Numbered from the stretch's first letter, positions 42,814-52,044 are shown. The stretch is DNA of 55,451 bases from Actinomycetales bacterium (GCA_018970025.1 JAGWXF010000022.1:1-55451); one strand, 5' to 3'. Numbers and translations are program-made. The notes: a model not told the origin generated them from the sequence alone.

Positions 42814-43260
42814 TCAGTCGGCCTGCAGGCGCGGGATGTCGAGGATCTGCGGGCGCCGCGCGAGCACCACGAGCAACGGGATCGGGAACAGCAGCAGATA
42901 GGCGTTGGGCAGCCACCACGAGAGCTCGAAGTCACCCGTGATGACCCAGAAAGCCAGTGCCATGCCGCCCGCGGTGGATGTGAGCGTCAGGGACATCGGC
43001 AGCAGCACGCGTACTGCGGGCCTTCCCACGTGCAGGGCGCGCAGGGCCAGGAGCCCGGTGATCGATGCGAGCACGTCCAGCGGAAGGAAGGACAGGTTCC
43101 AAGCGGCCACGGAGGGGAGGTCGTAGCCGTCGAACATCTGGTCCGGCGGGAGTGTCTGAGTGGCGATCAGTGTCCAATACAGGAGGAACCCGATGTCGGT
43201 CACGAGCATCAGCCATGCGGTGCGGCGCAGGATGGCGTCATGGGTGCGGACGAGGGTCAT
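42814..43260 (-). CDS. DUF5360/YvaD-like membrane protein
   Basis: The product has 148 residues with four transmembrane helices: AWLMLVTDIGFLLYWTLIATQ, FLPLDVLASITGLLALRAL, LLPMSLTLTSTAGGMALAFWVITG and NAYLLLFPIPLLVVLARRP. The opening TDIGFLLYW and the layout match the DUF5360 (YvaD) family, whose function is unknown. The start MTLVRTHDAILRR is chosen over a longer basic extension. It lies downstream of the decarboxylase on the same strand, separated by a 37-codon frame. Confidence 0.65.
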   Translation of the reverse strand: MTLVRTHDAILRRTAWLMLVTDIGFLLYWTLIATQTLPPDQMFDGYDLPSVAAWNLSFLPLDVLASITGLLALRALHVGRPAVRVLLPMSLTLTSTAGGMALAFWVITGDFELSWWLPNAYLLLFPIPLLVVLARRPQILDIPRLQAD

Positions 43261-43285
43261 CAGTCGGCCGTCTCTCCCAGCAGGA

Positions 43286-43399
43286 TCAGGACGACCCCGC
43301 GACGGCGACGCCGATGCCGGGCACACAGGGCAGGAGCACGTCCGCCCACGAATGCACAGGGGAGGCCGATGGTCGCGACGTCGAGGCGGTCTCGGTCAT
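43286..43399 (-). CDS. Short frame after the decarboxylase, possible broken gene
   Basis: This 37-codon frame starts at an ATG that overlaps the decarboxylase stop (ATGA). It reads MTETASTSRPSASPVHSW, then ADVLLPCVPGIGVAVAG, then stops. The next frame continues GVVLILLGETAD before a stop, so a frameshifted hydrophobic N-terminus of a transport protein is plausible. It could equally be non-coding. No homologue is recognised. Confidence 0.3.
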   Translation of the reverse strand: MTETASTSRPSASPVHSWADVLLPCVPGIGVAVAGSS

Positions 43400-44853
43400 G
43401 CGTGGGCCAGTGTAGTCCCGACAGCGACTGAGAGGTCCACAAGCGCGCGGATGTCCGCCTCGGTCGTGCGGAAGTTGACGATGCAGGGTCTGAGGCAGGC
43501 GCGGCCGTCGACGACCGCGCTGGTCACGTAGACGCGGCCATCCGACTGCAGGGCGCGAGCCAGCCGCATGTTCAGTGCATTGACGTCGACGCCTGGCTGG
43601 TCGGGCACGTACCGGAACGGCACGACCGATAACTGCGGTGACTCGACCAGCAGCTCGAGCCGCGGCTGCTCGTGCACGAGTTGCGCCAGGGTCTGGGCCA
43701 GCACGAGGTTGCCGGTGATGGCGGTCCTGAAGGCGTCGGCGCCGTGGCTGCGCAGGGCGGTCCACAGCTTCAGGGACCGGAACGGCCGGGAGTACTCGAG
43801 CGTACCGTCGACTGGGTGCGCGTAGCCCTCCTCTTCGACCATGTACGCCGAGTCGTGGCGGAACGCCTTCGAGAGGGTCGACTGATCCCGCACGAGGACG
43901 ACCCCGCAAGCCTTGGGCACGAACATCCACTTATGGGCGTCGAGTGAAACTGAGTCGGCGCGGTCCAGCCCGGTGAACAGGTAACCGGCGAGCTCGGTGG
44001 ATGCGGCGGGTAGTCCGTAGGCGCCGTCGACATGCAGCCAGACACCGAGCGGCTCGCAGACATCGGCGATGGCGTCGATTGGGTCGACCGTCCCGGTCAG
44101 TGTCGTGCCGGCGGTGGCCACGACGGCGACTGGTCGGGCACCCGAGGCGAGATCCTCGCGCAGCATGTTGGCCAGCAGGTCGGGTCTCATCCGCCGATCG
44201 GCGTCCAGCGGCACGTTGCGCACCCCCGAACGGCCGATGCCGAGGAGCTCGGCTGCCCGTTCGATGCTGGAGTGCGCCTCCGCGCTGCAGTAGACGACGG
44301 GCCGTGCGCCCTCCAGCCCGGTCACGCGGCTGTCGGGAAGGGCCTGCGTTCGGGCCGCCATCAGGGCGGTCAGGTTCGACAGCATGCCGCCGCTGGTGAA
44401 GGCGCCACCGGCACTGGGGTAGCCGACGAACTCGCCGATCCAGCGCAGGGCCTGCTGCTCGCACAGGTACGCCGCCTCGGACTCGGCTGCGAGGTTCACG
44501 TCATGGGAGGCGGCCAGGGCGTCCGCGAGAACGGCCGACTCCAGGCCGGAGGAGCCGACGTAGCCGAAGAATCGCGGGCGCGACTGCGCGAGGCTCTCGT
44601 CCAGGATCGTGGCGGCCTCGTCGAGGGCGCGCTGGACCCCGACGCCCGAGGCGGGGAGGCATGCCTCGAGGAGTTCCGTCGTCTGTGCCGAAACGGGCGG
44701 CTGGTGGGGCCGGGCGGTGTCGAACTCCTCCCACGCGCTCATGAGGAGCGACAGCCCGTGCTGGAGCGATGCTCGGCGCTCGTGTCGGAGGGAGTCCGCA
44801 GAGCCCGTCGCCGTCGTGCCTGCCGCTGATGAGTCCTCGGTGACCGTCGTCAT
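43396..44853 (-). CDS. PLP-dependent aromatic L-amino acid decarboxylase family protein
   Basis: A 485-residue group II decarboxylase. Marks are FFGYVGSSGLESAVLADALAASHDVNLAAES, GAFTSGGMLSNLTALMAARTQ, AVVATAGTTLTGTVDPIDAIADVC, LHVDGAYGLPA and the PLP-lysine motif DSVSLDAHKWMFVPKACGVVLV. Such enzymes decarboxylate Trp, Tyr, Dopa or similar amino acids, or act as aldehyde synthases; the substrate is not decidable here. It is divergent from the EthD operon across 134 bp holding a palindromic operator, which suggests shared control. Confidence 0.87.
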   Translation of the reverse strand: MTTVTEDSSAAGTTATGSADSLRHERRASLQHGLSLLMSAWEEFDTARPHQPPVSAQTTELLEACLPASGVGVQRALDEAATILDESLAQSRPRFFGYVGSSGLESAVLADALAASHDVNLAAESEAAYLCEQQALRWIGEFVGYPSAGGAFTSGGMLSNLTALMAARTQALPDSRVTGLEGARPVVYCSAEAHSSIERAAELLGIGRSGVRNVPLDADRRMRPDLLANMLREDLASGARPVAVVATAGTTLTGTVDPIDAIADVCEPLGVWLHVDGAYGLPAASTELAGYLFTGLDRADSVSLDAHKWMFVPKACGVVLVRDQSTLSKAFRHDSAYMVEEEGYAHPVDGTLEYSRPFRSLKLWTALRSHGADAFRTAITGNLVLAQTLAQLVHEQPRLELLVESPQLSVVPFRYVPDQPGVDVNALNMRLARALQSDGRVYVTSAVVDGRACLRPCIVNFRTTEADIRALVDLSVAVGTTLAHA

Positions 44854-44940
44854 GCCAGTGGTGCCTCCGATTGGGCGAGGACCTCGCTCGAGCCGGCCTG
44901 CGTCCAGGCAGGTGGGGGAATGCCGGACTCTCGACTCGCA

Positions 44941-44959
44941 ACCGTAAGTTTGTTACGGT
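44941..44959. promoter_or_regulatory. Palindromic operator between the decarboxylase and the catabolic operon
   Basis: ACCGTAA-GTTTG-TTACGGT is a perfect 7-bp inverted repeat. It overlaps the -35 position of a candidate promoter with TCTAAA as -10 (44969), 14 bp before the EthD ATG. It looks like a TetR- or GntR-type operator. No intact regulator gene is adjacent. Confidence 0.6.
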
Positions 44960-44987
44960 CAGCCGGAGTCTAAACGGAAGGTGTCCC

Positions 44988-45323
44988 ATGATCAAGGTGA
45001 TGTGGTTCCTCAAGCGCGCTGATGGGCTCTCACTCGAGGAGTTCACGGCGTGGTGGGAGGAGCATCTGCACCTCATCGCAGCGCGGCAGGCGCCTCACCT
45101 GCAGCACTATGTGGTCAACATCCGCACGTCGGACGATGACACCTGGGCAGGCAAGCCCGCGGCCGACTGCGAGTGGGATGGCGTCGCCGAGCAGTGGTTC
45201 GAGACCGAGGAGGACTTCGACCACGTGTATGGCCGCCCGGCAGCGGCCGAGACCCGCAACGACACGCTCAACCACGTCTCTCGCTTCGAGCGGATCGTCG
45301 TCCGAGAGATCACGGTGGTCTGA
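44988..45323 (+). CDS. EthD-domain protein
   Basis: This 111-residue ferredoxin-like alpha/beta barrel protein reads MIKVMWFLKRADGLSLEEFTAWWEEHLHLIA. The [KR]R-x-G-LS-x-E-F-x-x-x-W-x-x-H-pattern is typical of EthD domains. They occur with ring-modifying or ether-degrading catabolic enzymes and act as accessory proteins or small cyclases/isomerases. GGAAGG precedes the ATG. It is the first gene of a plus-strand catabolic operon; the flavoprotein gene starts 6 bp after its stop. Confidence 0.82.
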   Translation: MIKVMWFLKRADGLSLEEFTAWWEEHLHLIAARQAPHLQHYVVNIRTSDDDTWAGKPAADCEWDGVAEQWFETEEDFDHVYGRPAAAETRNDTLNHVSRFERIVVREITVV

Positions 45324-45329
45324 CGCGGC

Positions 45330-47000
45330 ATGGGCGAGCGAGTTCTGCGCGCGCAGCGCGAGGACGTGCCATGGGACATCACCACCGATGTCGTGGTTGC
45401 GGGATCGGGCGCTGCCGGGTGGTCGGCGGCGATCGGCGCGGCCCTCAACGGGGCCGAGGTGCTCGTTCTCGAGAAGGACGTCTCGGTCGGCGGCACGACG
45501 GCCAAGGCGGGTGGGCGCTTCGACGGGGAGGTCGCCAGCACCTGGCTATGGATCTGCAACCACCCGTGGATGGCCGATCTGGGCCTGGTCGATCCACGTC
45601 CGGAGGCGCTGCGCTACCTCGCCCGGCTCGCGCGCCCCGAGCTGTACGACCCCGGGCATCGAAGCCTCGGGCTGCCGCCTGCGGAGCACGCCCTGATCGA
45701 GACCTTCTACGACCGCGGCGCCGAGGCGGTCGCAGGGCTGGCCGAGTGCGGCGCCCTTCCGCTGCGCTCGCTGGCCGGGACCCTGGACTACTACGCGGAC
45801 CTGCACGAGAACGCCGCTCCCAACGGCCGCGGGCTCTACCTGCCGATGCCGGACGGGACCGAGGGTCTGGGGATGGACATCATCGAGTCGATGAGGTCCG
45901 CGGCCGATGCGCTCGGAGTCGGCCTGCGCACGGGCAGCGCGGTCTGGGGGCTGGTGATGGACGACGACGAGCAGGTCGTCGGGGTCGCGGCGGGTACGCG
46001 GGCGTCGGACCTGGTGCTGGTCGAGGCACGACGGGGCGCGGTGTTCGCGACGGGCGGCTTCACCCATGACGAGGACCTACGCCGCAACCACCTTCGCGGA
46101 CCGGTGCTCGGCGGTCTCGCGAGCGCCGGTTGCACCGGTGACCTCGTGCGGATCGCTGCGGAGATCGGCCTCGACCTGGCCGGGATGAACGAGGCGTGGC
46201 ACGTGCCGATGGTCCTCGATCACGCGCCGGCGCCGGTGAGCGGCGCCTTCCGGCTGCCCGGCGACAGCATGATCGTGGTGAACACCGCGGGCCGTCGCGT
46301 CGTCAACGAGAAGACGACGTACAACGAGATGACGCGCGCGTTCTTCGCGTGGGACCCCGCGAAAGCGATCTATCCCAACCTCCCGCTCGTGATGCTCTAC
46401 GACGCGGACGTCTCGCGGCGCTGCCGATCCATGCCCGAGGATGCCCCCGTCACCGAGGGGGGCGGCAACCCGCTGCCCCCGGTCGCCGGCGAGGGGCACG
46501 AGCTGGTGGGTGAGACCTGGGCGGAGCTCGCTCAGCGCATCGACGAGAAGTTCGCTGCCTACCACCACGTCCTCCCGGGCGCGCGCCTGGACGACCGCTT
46601 CGTCGACACGCTGCAGGAGACCCTGCGCCGGTGGGCCGTGATGTCCGGCCAGGGCGTGGACGCCGACTTCGGGCGCGGCGGTACCAGCACCGAGCGCCGA
46701 CGCTCGGGCCCTCCGCGGCACGACGGCATGCCCAACCCGACCATGCACGCCTTCGCCGGATCCGGCCCCTACTACGCCGTCGTCCTCATCCCGGGAGTCC
46801 TGGACACCAAGGGCGGCCCGCGCATCGACACGCGTGCGCGGATGCTGCGCACCGACGGGGAGCCCGTTCCCGGCCTGTACGGCGCTGGGAACGCGGTCGC
46901 ATCCCCGGCGGGCCAGGCGTACTGGGCCGGCGGAACCACGCTCGGACTCGCGGTCACGTTCGGCTGGATCGCGGGCGTCGACGCGGCGGGACGCGGATGA
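45330..47000 (+). CDS. FAD-dependent dehydrogenase (KstD/fumarate reductase flavoprotein type)
   Basis: The product has 556 residues. Dinucleotide-binding start: TDVVVAGSGAAGWSAAIGAALNGAEVLVLEKD, then TTAKAGG. A C-terminal FAD cap reads VPGLYGAGNAVASPAGQAYWAGGTTLGLAVTFGWIAG, as in 3-ketosteroid dehydrogenases and related flavoproteins. It probably introduces a double bond into a cyclic ketone or similar substrate. The gene overlaps the next by ATGA. It is co-transcribed with the EthD and GMC genes; the pathway substrate is unknown. Confidence 0.83.
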   Translation: MGERVLRAQREDVPWDITTDVVVAGSGAAGWSAAIGAALNGAEVLVLEKDVSVGGTTAKAGGRFDGEVASTWLWICNHPWMADLGLVDPRPEALRYLARLARPELYDPGHRSLGLPPAEHALIETFYDRGAEAVAGLAECGALPLRSLAGTLDYYADLHENAAPNGRGLYLPMPDGTEGLGMDIIESMRSAADALGVGLRTGSAVWGLVMDDDEQVVGVAAGTRASDLVLVEARRGAVFATGGFTHDEDLRRNHLRGPVLGGLASAGCTGDLVRIAAEIGLDLAGMNEAWHVPMVLDHAPAPVSGAFRLPGDSMIVVNTAGRRVVNEKTTYNEMTRAFFAWDPAKAIYPNLPLVMLYDADVSRRCRSMPEDAPVTEGGGNPLPPVAGEGHELVGETWAELAQRIDEKFAAYHHVLPGARLDDRFVDTLQETLRRWAVMSGQGVDADFGRGGTSTERRRSGPPRHDGMPNPTMHAFAGSGPYYAVVLIPGVLDTKGGPRIDTRARMLRTDGEPVPGLYGAGNAVASPAGQAYWAGGTTLGLAVTFGWIAGVDAAGRG

Positions 47001-48472
47001 ACGTCGATGTCGTCGTCGTCGGCGGGGGAACGGCTGGGAGCGTCGTCGCCGGCCGGCTCGCCGAGCGTGGCGACCGCCGCGTGCTGCTCATCGAGGCAGG
47101 GCCCGACTACGGCTCGCTGACGTCCGGCCGCTGGCCCGCGGAACTGCTCGACGCCAGCAGCCTGCCGACGACGCACGACTGGGGCTACCGGGGCCCGGCG
47201 GCCGACGGGCGGGTGATCCCGTTCGAGCGGGCGCGGGTCCTCGGGGGGTGCTCGACGCACAACGGCTGCGCCCAGTCGTGGGGATGGTCGGGCGACTACG
47301 ACCGCTGGGCTGAGTCCGGGCTCAGCGGATGGTCAGCGGCGGACCTGCGTCCGCACTTTGCCAGCGCGACCGAGCGGATGCGCGTGCGCCGGTACTCCGA
47401 CGATGAGGTCCAGCCCCTCCAGCTCGCCTTCGTCGCCGCGTGCGAGGCGGAGGGGATCCCGCGCCGTGCGGACCTCGACGACCTCGATGGGGCCGTCGGT
47501 GTGGATGTGAGCCCGGTCAACGTGGTCGACGGGGTGCGGTGGAACGCATCGTTCGGCTACCTCGACCCCGTTCGCCGTTCGGGCCATCTCGAGGTGTGGG
47601 ACCACGCCGTGGTGCGGCGGGTCGTGATCGACGGTGGGCGTGCCACCGGCGTGATCGTCGAGAGGTTCAGCGCGACCACCGTGGTCAGGTGCTCGGAGGT
47701 CGTCCTGTGCGCCGGCGCCTATGGGACGCCCGAGGTCCTCGTCCGCTCGGGAATCGGATCGGCGGGTGATGTCGCTGCGGTCGGGGCCGACCACCTCGTG
47801 GAGCTCAATGGCGTCGGCGCGAACCTGCACGACCATCCGGCGGTGACCCTCGAGTTCGACGCCTCGGCGCTGCTGGCGGCCGAGCTTGACGACTTCCGCG
47901 CGAAGCACGGTTGGCTCCCGGAGGAGCAGGCGCTGGCCAAGATCGCCTCCGCGACCGCGACCGGTCCGTACGACCTGCACGTCTATCCCTGGGTCGAGCC
48001 ACGACCTGATTCGCCCACGGGATGGTCGGTGGTCGTGCCAGTCGGCCTCCTGCCCCCGCGCTCGCGCGGTCGGCTCGTCATGAACGGCACCGCCGCACCG
48101 GCGACGCCCGACCACGGGTACCTCGAGTCGTCCATGGATCGCGCGGCACTCGCCGACGGGATCGAGGTCGCGGAGCGGTTGTGCCGAAGCAGCGAGCTCA
48201 CCCCGTTCCTGGGGGAGCGGACCAACTCCCCGTCCGACGGCGAGAGCACCGACCAGTGGATGCGGCGAACCCACAGCCATTACTGGCACCCGGCCGGGAC
48301 CGCGAACATGGGTCCGCCGGACGACAGGGGAGTGTGCGACGAGGACGGCCGGGTCCACGGCGTGGAGGCCCTGCGCATCGCAGACGCGTCGATCTTCCCC
48401 GAGCTCCCGCGGGCGACCCCGGCCCTGCCGGTCGTCGTCGCCGGCGAGCGCATCGCTGCGAGCATCCCGTGA
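46997..48472 (+). CDS. GMC-family oxidoreductase
   Basis: This 491-residue flavoprotein begins NVDVVVVGGGTAGSVVAGRLAERGDRRVLLIEAGP. It carries the GMC signature region ARVLGGCSTHNGCAQSWGWSGDYDRWAE and the second signature GAYGTPEVLVRSGIG. The active-site His is in HSHYWHPAGTANMG, with DASIFPELPRATPALPVVVAGERIA closing the FAD site. Such enzymes oxidise primary or secondary alcohols. The ATG start overlaps the stop of the flavoprotein gene; an apparent upstream extension is arginine-rich shadow. Confidence 0.9.
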   Translation: MNVDVVVVGGGTAGSVVAGRLAERGDRRVLLIEAGPDYGSLTSGRWPAELLDASSLPTTHDWGYRGPAADGRVIPFERARVLGGCSTHNGCAQSWGWSGDYDRWAESGLSGWSAADLRPHFASATERMRVRRYSDDEVQPLQLAFVAACEAEGIPRRADLDDLDGAVGVDVSPVNVVDGVRWNASFGYLDPVRRSGHLEVWDHAVVRRVVIDGGRATGVIVERFSATTVVRCSEVVLCAGAYGTPEVLVRSGIGSAGDVAAVGADHLVELNGVGANLHDHPAVTLEFDASALLAAELDDFRAKHGWLPEEQALAKIASATATGPYDLHVYPWVEPRPDSPTGWSVVVPVGLLPPRSRGRLVMNGTAAPATPDHGYLESSMDRAALADGIEVAERLCRSSELTPFLGERTNSPSDGESTDQWMRRTHSHYWHPAGTANMGPPDDRGVCDEDGRVHGVEALRIADASIFPELPRATPALPVVVAGERIAASIP

Positions 48473-48509
48473 CGCCCGCGGCCCACGCTCGCGAGGAAGG
48501 GGCATCTCG

Positions 48510-49454
48510 ATGACGGGATCGGCCGATGGGCCGCGTGCTGTCCCCGCGCAGTTCGACGGGTACCTCGATGTTCGCGGCTTCCGCACCTGGTACCGCGTGG
48601 CGGGCGACCTGCGGTCCGGACGGGTGCCGGTGATCCTGCTCCACGGTGGCCCCGGATACCCGTCCTCCTCGCTGGAGCCGATGGAGGGCCTGGCGCTCAC
48701 CGGGCGGGCGGTCGTGCGCTACGACCAGCTCGGCTGCGGTGCGTCCTCGCTCAAGGACGTGCCGCACGATCCCGCGATGTTCGAGCCGGGCCTGTACGTC
48801 GAGGAGCTCGCGCTCCTCGTGAACGAACTCGGCCTCGATCGCTACGCCCTCATCGGCCAGTCATGGGGCGGCATGCTCGCCCTCGAGGCTGCGCTGACCA
48901 ATCCGCCGGGCCTGATCGGGATGGTCCTGTACTCCTCGCTCGCGAGCATCGAGGAGTGGAAGGCCGCAACCGATGCCCTGATCGCCACCCTGCCCGAAGA
49001 GGCGCGAGTGGCCTTGCAGGACGCAGCGCGGACGGGCCGGATCGACACCGCGGAGTTCCGCGCAGCCGAGCACGAGTTCAACCGGCGGTTCGTCTGCCGG
49101 CTCGACCCCATGCCCGAACCGTTGCGGCGCAGCGAGGCGTCGCTCGAGGAAGACGGAGAGGTGTACCGCGTGATGGCCGGAGGCTCGGAGTTCGACAACG
49201 GAGCCGCGATGGGCGTGCTCCACGGCTGGGACGTCCGCTCGCGATTGGCGGAGATCGACGTGCCCGTGCTCTGCCTGTCAGGCGAGCACGATGAGGCGAC
49301 CCCGGCTGTCATGGGCACCCTGGCCGAGGGGATCGCCGGTGCCGAGTGGCACGTGCTCGCGAGTGCGTCGCACAACAGCCACGTCGAGGCTCCGCATCTG
49401 TTCTACCCGCTCGTGAGCGACTTCCTCGCCCGGCTCGACGGCGGCCGGGCATGA
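48510..49454 (+). CDS. Alpha/beta hydrolase, proline iminopeptidase-like
   Basis: The product has 314 residues. HGGPGYPSSSLEPM is the oxyanion-hole motif of prolyl iminopeptidase-type hydrolases (S33). The nucleophile elbow is LIGQSWGGMLALE; the acid Asp is likely in LCLSGEHDEATP and the His in ASASHNSHVEAPH. It may cleave an amide or ester intermediate of the operon's pathway rather than peptides. AGGAAGGGG precedes the ATG. The 3' end overlaps the SDR start by ATGA. Confidence 0.85.
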   Translation: MTGSADGPRAVPAQFDGYLDVRGFRTWYRVAGDLRSGRVPVILLHGGPGYPSSSLEPMEGLALTGRAVVRYDQLGCGASSLKDVPHDPAMFEPGLYVEELALLVNELGLDRYALIGQSWGGMLALEAALTNPPGLIGMVLYSSLASIEEWKAATDALIATLPEEARVALQDAARTGRIDTAEFRAAEHEFNRRFVCRLDPMPEPLRRSEASLEEDGEVYRVMAGGSEFDNGAAMGVLHGWDVRSRLAEIDVPVLCLSGEHDEATPAVMGTLAEGIAGAEWHVLASASHNSHVEAPHLFYPLVSDFLARLDGGRA

Positions 49455-50185
49455 GCGCCGCGCAGGTCACGGTGGTCACCGGTGCCGCGTCCGGCATCGG
49501 CCGCGCCACGGCGGCCCGACTCGCCGCCCGTGGTGACCGGGTCGTGCTGTCGGACCTGCCGTCCGAGGCCCTCACCGCAGCCGCCGACGAGTGCGGAGGG
49601 GCTGCCATTGCGGCCGATGTGACCGATGAACCCGACACCGCCCACCTCGCCCGCGCGGCCGTCGAGGCCTATGGACGCATCGACGCGCTCGTTCACTGCG
49701 CGGGCATCGAGGAGGCATTCGTCGACGCGCACGAGATGCCGCTGGACGTCTTCGAGCGAACGATGCGCGTGAACGTGACGGGCACGTTCCTCGTTGCCCG
49801 TGCCATCGGCGCTCACATGGTTGCCCAGCAGTCCGGCTCGGTGGTCCTGCTCGGCTCGATCCTCTCCCAGGTCGGGTACGGCGGGAACGCGGCGTACACC
49901 GCGTCGAAAGGCGCGGTGCTGCAACTCGGTCGCGCCCTCGCGGTCGATTGGGCCCGGCACGGTGTGCGGGTCAATGTGGTCGGTCCTGGACCGGTCGCAA
50001 CCCCGATGAGCCAGGGTTCGATCGACGACCCCGTCCGAGGAGCCTGGCTGCGTGAGCGCATCCCGCTGGGACGGCCCGCTACCAGCCAGGAGATCGCATC
50101 GGTGTGCGCGTTCCTCACGTCGGACGAGTCCGCGTACATGACGGGAGCCTACGTCCCGGTCGACGGTGGCTGGCTTGCGCTGTAA
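49451..50185 (+). CDS. Classical SDR dehydrogenase
   Basis: The product has 244 residues. TVVTGAASGIGRATAARLAARGDRV binds the nucleotide; HCAGIEEAF replaces the usual NNAG. The catalytic set is intact: Ser in LLGSILSQVGY, Tyr and Lys in AAYTASKGAV. C-terminal PVDGGWLAL is typical. It presumably oxidises an alcohol or reduces a keto intermediate. It is the last intact gene of the operon that starts with EthD; a CocE-type pseudogene follows after 123 bp. Confidence 0.88.
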   Translation: MSAAQVTVVTGAASGIGRATAARLAARGDRVVLSDLPSEALTAAADECGGAAIAADVTDEPDTAHLARAAVEAYGRIDALVHCAGIEEAFVDAHEMPLDVFERTMRVNVTGTFLVARAIGAHMVAQQSGSVVLLGSILSQVGYGGNAAYTASKGAVLQLGRALAVDWARHGVRVNVVGPGPVATPMSQGSIDDPVRGAWLRERIPLGRPATSQEIASVCAFLTSDESAYMTGAYVPVDGGWLAL

Positions 50186-50308
50186 CCCTTCTGCGCCGCC
50201 ACCCCAGCATCGTGACCCTTCCATAGGCAGTTCGGGGCCTGCGACGAGCGCGTGGGACGCGTTGCTCCTCTGACCGATCGCCATCCGCCTCCCGACCAAG
50301 GAGTCCCC

Positions 50309-51806
50309 ATGCCCGTGCTCAGCACCACGCGCCCGGAACCCGGCCGGTCCTCGGGGGCTCGACTCAGGCGGGTCAGCGTGCCGATGCGTGATGGCGTGCG
50401 CTTGAACGCCGTCGCGTACACGCCTCGGGGCACGGGATCGGGCGTCCCGACGGTCCTCGAGCTCACGCCCTATGGAGTGGACGGGTTGCACGCCAACGGT
50501 CTGCACTTCGTGTCCCACGGGCTGGCCTACCTCGCTGTCGACACCCAGATGGCGCTCGGGGCTCGTCGGTCGTGGCACCTCCTACGAGTCGAACGGCGAT
50601 GACGGCCTCTGGGCCCAGGAGATCACCGAGGTCCTCGCGTCGGATCTCCCCATCTGGACTGCTGCCGAGGCGTTCGGTGTCCCGTACGACGAGGACCTGG
50701 CCCGTCACCTCGAGACTCCGGATCCCGGGCCGGCATGGAACGGCTTCGAGTGCCGTGACGACGAGGTCGCAGCCATCGCTGTGCCGGTCCTCGCCGTGGG
50801 AGGCGCGCACGACGACTGCAGTCATGGAACCTTCCACATCTGGTCCCGGTTCGAGCGGCTCGCGCCTGGGTCGGCGAGTCCCAGCAGCCATCTGCTGGTG
50901 GGTCCGTGGGACCACCTGGGCTCGCAGATCGGGACCGCCAGCGTGGGCGACCTCCACTTCGGTCCTGCAGCGCGCGTGGACGTACGACAGCTCCGCACGG
51001 ACTGGTTCCGCCACGTGCTGTTCGACGAACCCGAGCCCGAGCTGCTCACCGACCGCTTCGTCTACTACGTGGCCGGCGCCGAGGCGTGGCGCGCGGCTGC
51101 CTCGGTCGAGTCCGCCACCGTGGGGGAGTACCCGCTCTACCTCCGATCCATGCCCGGCCTCAACGATGCCTTCCACTCGGGCTGGCTCGAGGACACGCCG
51201 GCGGACGGCCCGGACTACCCGCTGACTCTGGATCCTCGGGACGCCCGTGTGCTCGAACTGGAGCTGACGCCACGTCTCCGCATGACACCCGAGGGGCCCT
51301 CCCTCGCATACGACGACCTGATGATGGTGCAGGCGGGCAATGACCCCACGAACCAGCTCTTCACCCTCTCGGTCGATGGCGAGGGCGTGGTCTACCACTC
51401 GCGTCCGCTCGAGCAGGCATGCCCGATCATCGGACGGCCGTCGTTGAGGTTGCGAGTCGTCTCCGACGCTGTCGACACTGATCTGCTCGTGCTGGTGCAC
51501 GGCATCCTTCCGAGCGGCGATGCCGTGTTCCTGTCGAGCGCGCTCCTGCGGCTCAGCCGTCGCGACGTGAACGGTACGGTCCGGCCGATGGTCCCCGGGG
51601 TCGAGCAGGAACTCGACATCATCACGTTCAGGTTCTGCGCTCGCGTGCTCCCCGTGGGTGCCCGGCTCAGGCTGACCGTGCGATCGGCCTGGTCGACCTT
51701 CTCGCTGCCCTCCGCCGATGGCCGGCGCGACCATCCCGCGGTGCACCTGCGCCTCGTGCACCGGCGTGGCGCTCCCTCCTCGCTCACTCTCCCGGTCGGT
51801 TCCTGA
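50309..51806 (+). pseudogene. CocE/NonD-family hydrolase pseudogene (frameshift and internal deletion)
   Basis: The 5' part (with AAGGAG before the ATG) reads RVSVPMRDGVRLNAVAYTP.. HGLAYLAVDTQ in one frame until 50602. The 3' part, in another frame, reads GRGTSYESNGDDGLWAQEI, then VPVLAVGGAHDD, LLVGPWDHLG and a jelly-roll domain to 51806. Both belong to one X-Pro dipeptidyl-peptidase-type acyl esterase. The segment with the G-x-S-Y-x-G nucleophile, expected after NGDDG, is absent, so the gene lost roughly 100 codons and its frame. The product should be inactive. Confidence 0.8.
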
Positions 51807-51932
51807 CGGCGGGAGCGCTGTGGGCTACGCCTTTGCCGACCTAACCGGCAGGCGCGGCTCTCGCATGAGTCGGTCAGATCGCCCAGAGGCACGGTCGCGA
51901 CAGCCAGCGTCGGTCACGGAACGGGAGCCCAG

Positions 51933-52020
51933 GTGCCGTCGTCGTCCAAGCAGGAGAGCCCCTACCGGGCCATCCACAAGGGCATCATCGACGGCAGGTA
52001 CGCGCCCGGACGACGGCCGG
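51933..52020 (+). pseudogene. Truncated GntR-type regulator remnant
   Basis: The plus-strand frame reads SSKQESPYRAIHKGIIDGRY followed by APG, which is the first helix of a GntR DNA-binding domain (cf. ..YRAIREGILSGRYAPG). The HTH core is missing; the frame continues into unrelated sequence and stops at 52100. The residue of a regulator deleted with the 3' part of the catabolic cluster is the simplest reading. Confidence 0.55.
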
Positions 52021-52044
52021 CGAAGCCGCTGGTGGACCCGAGTG

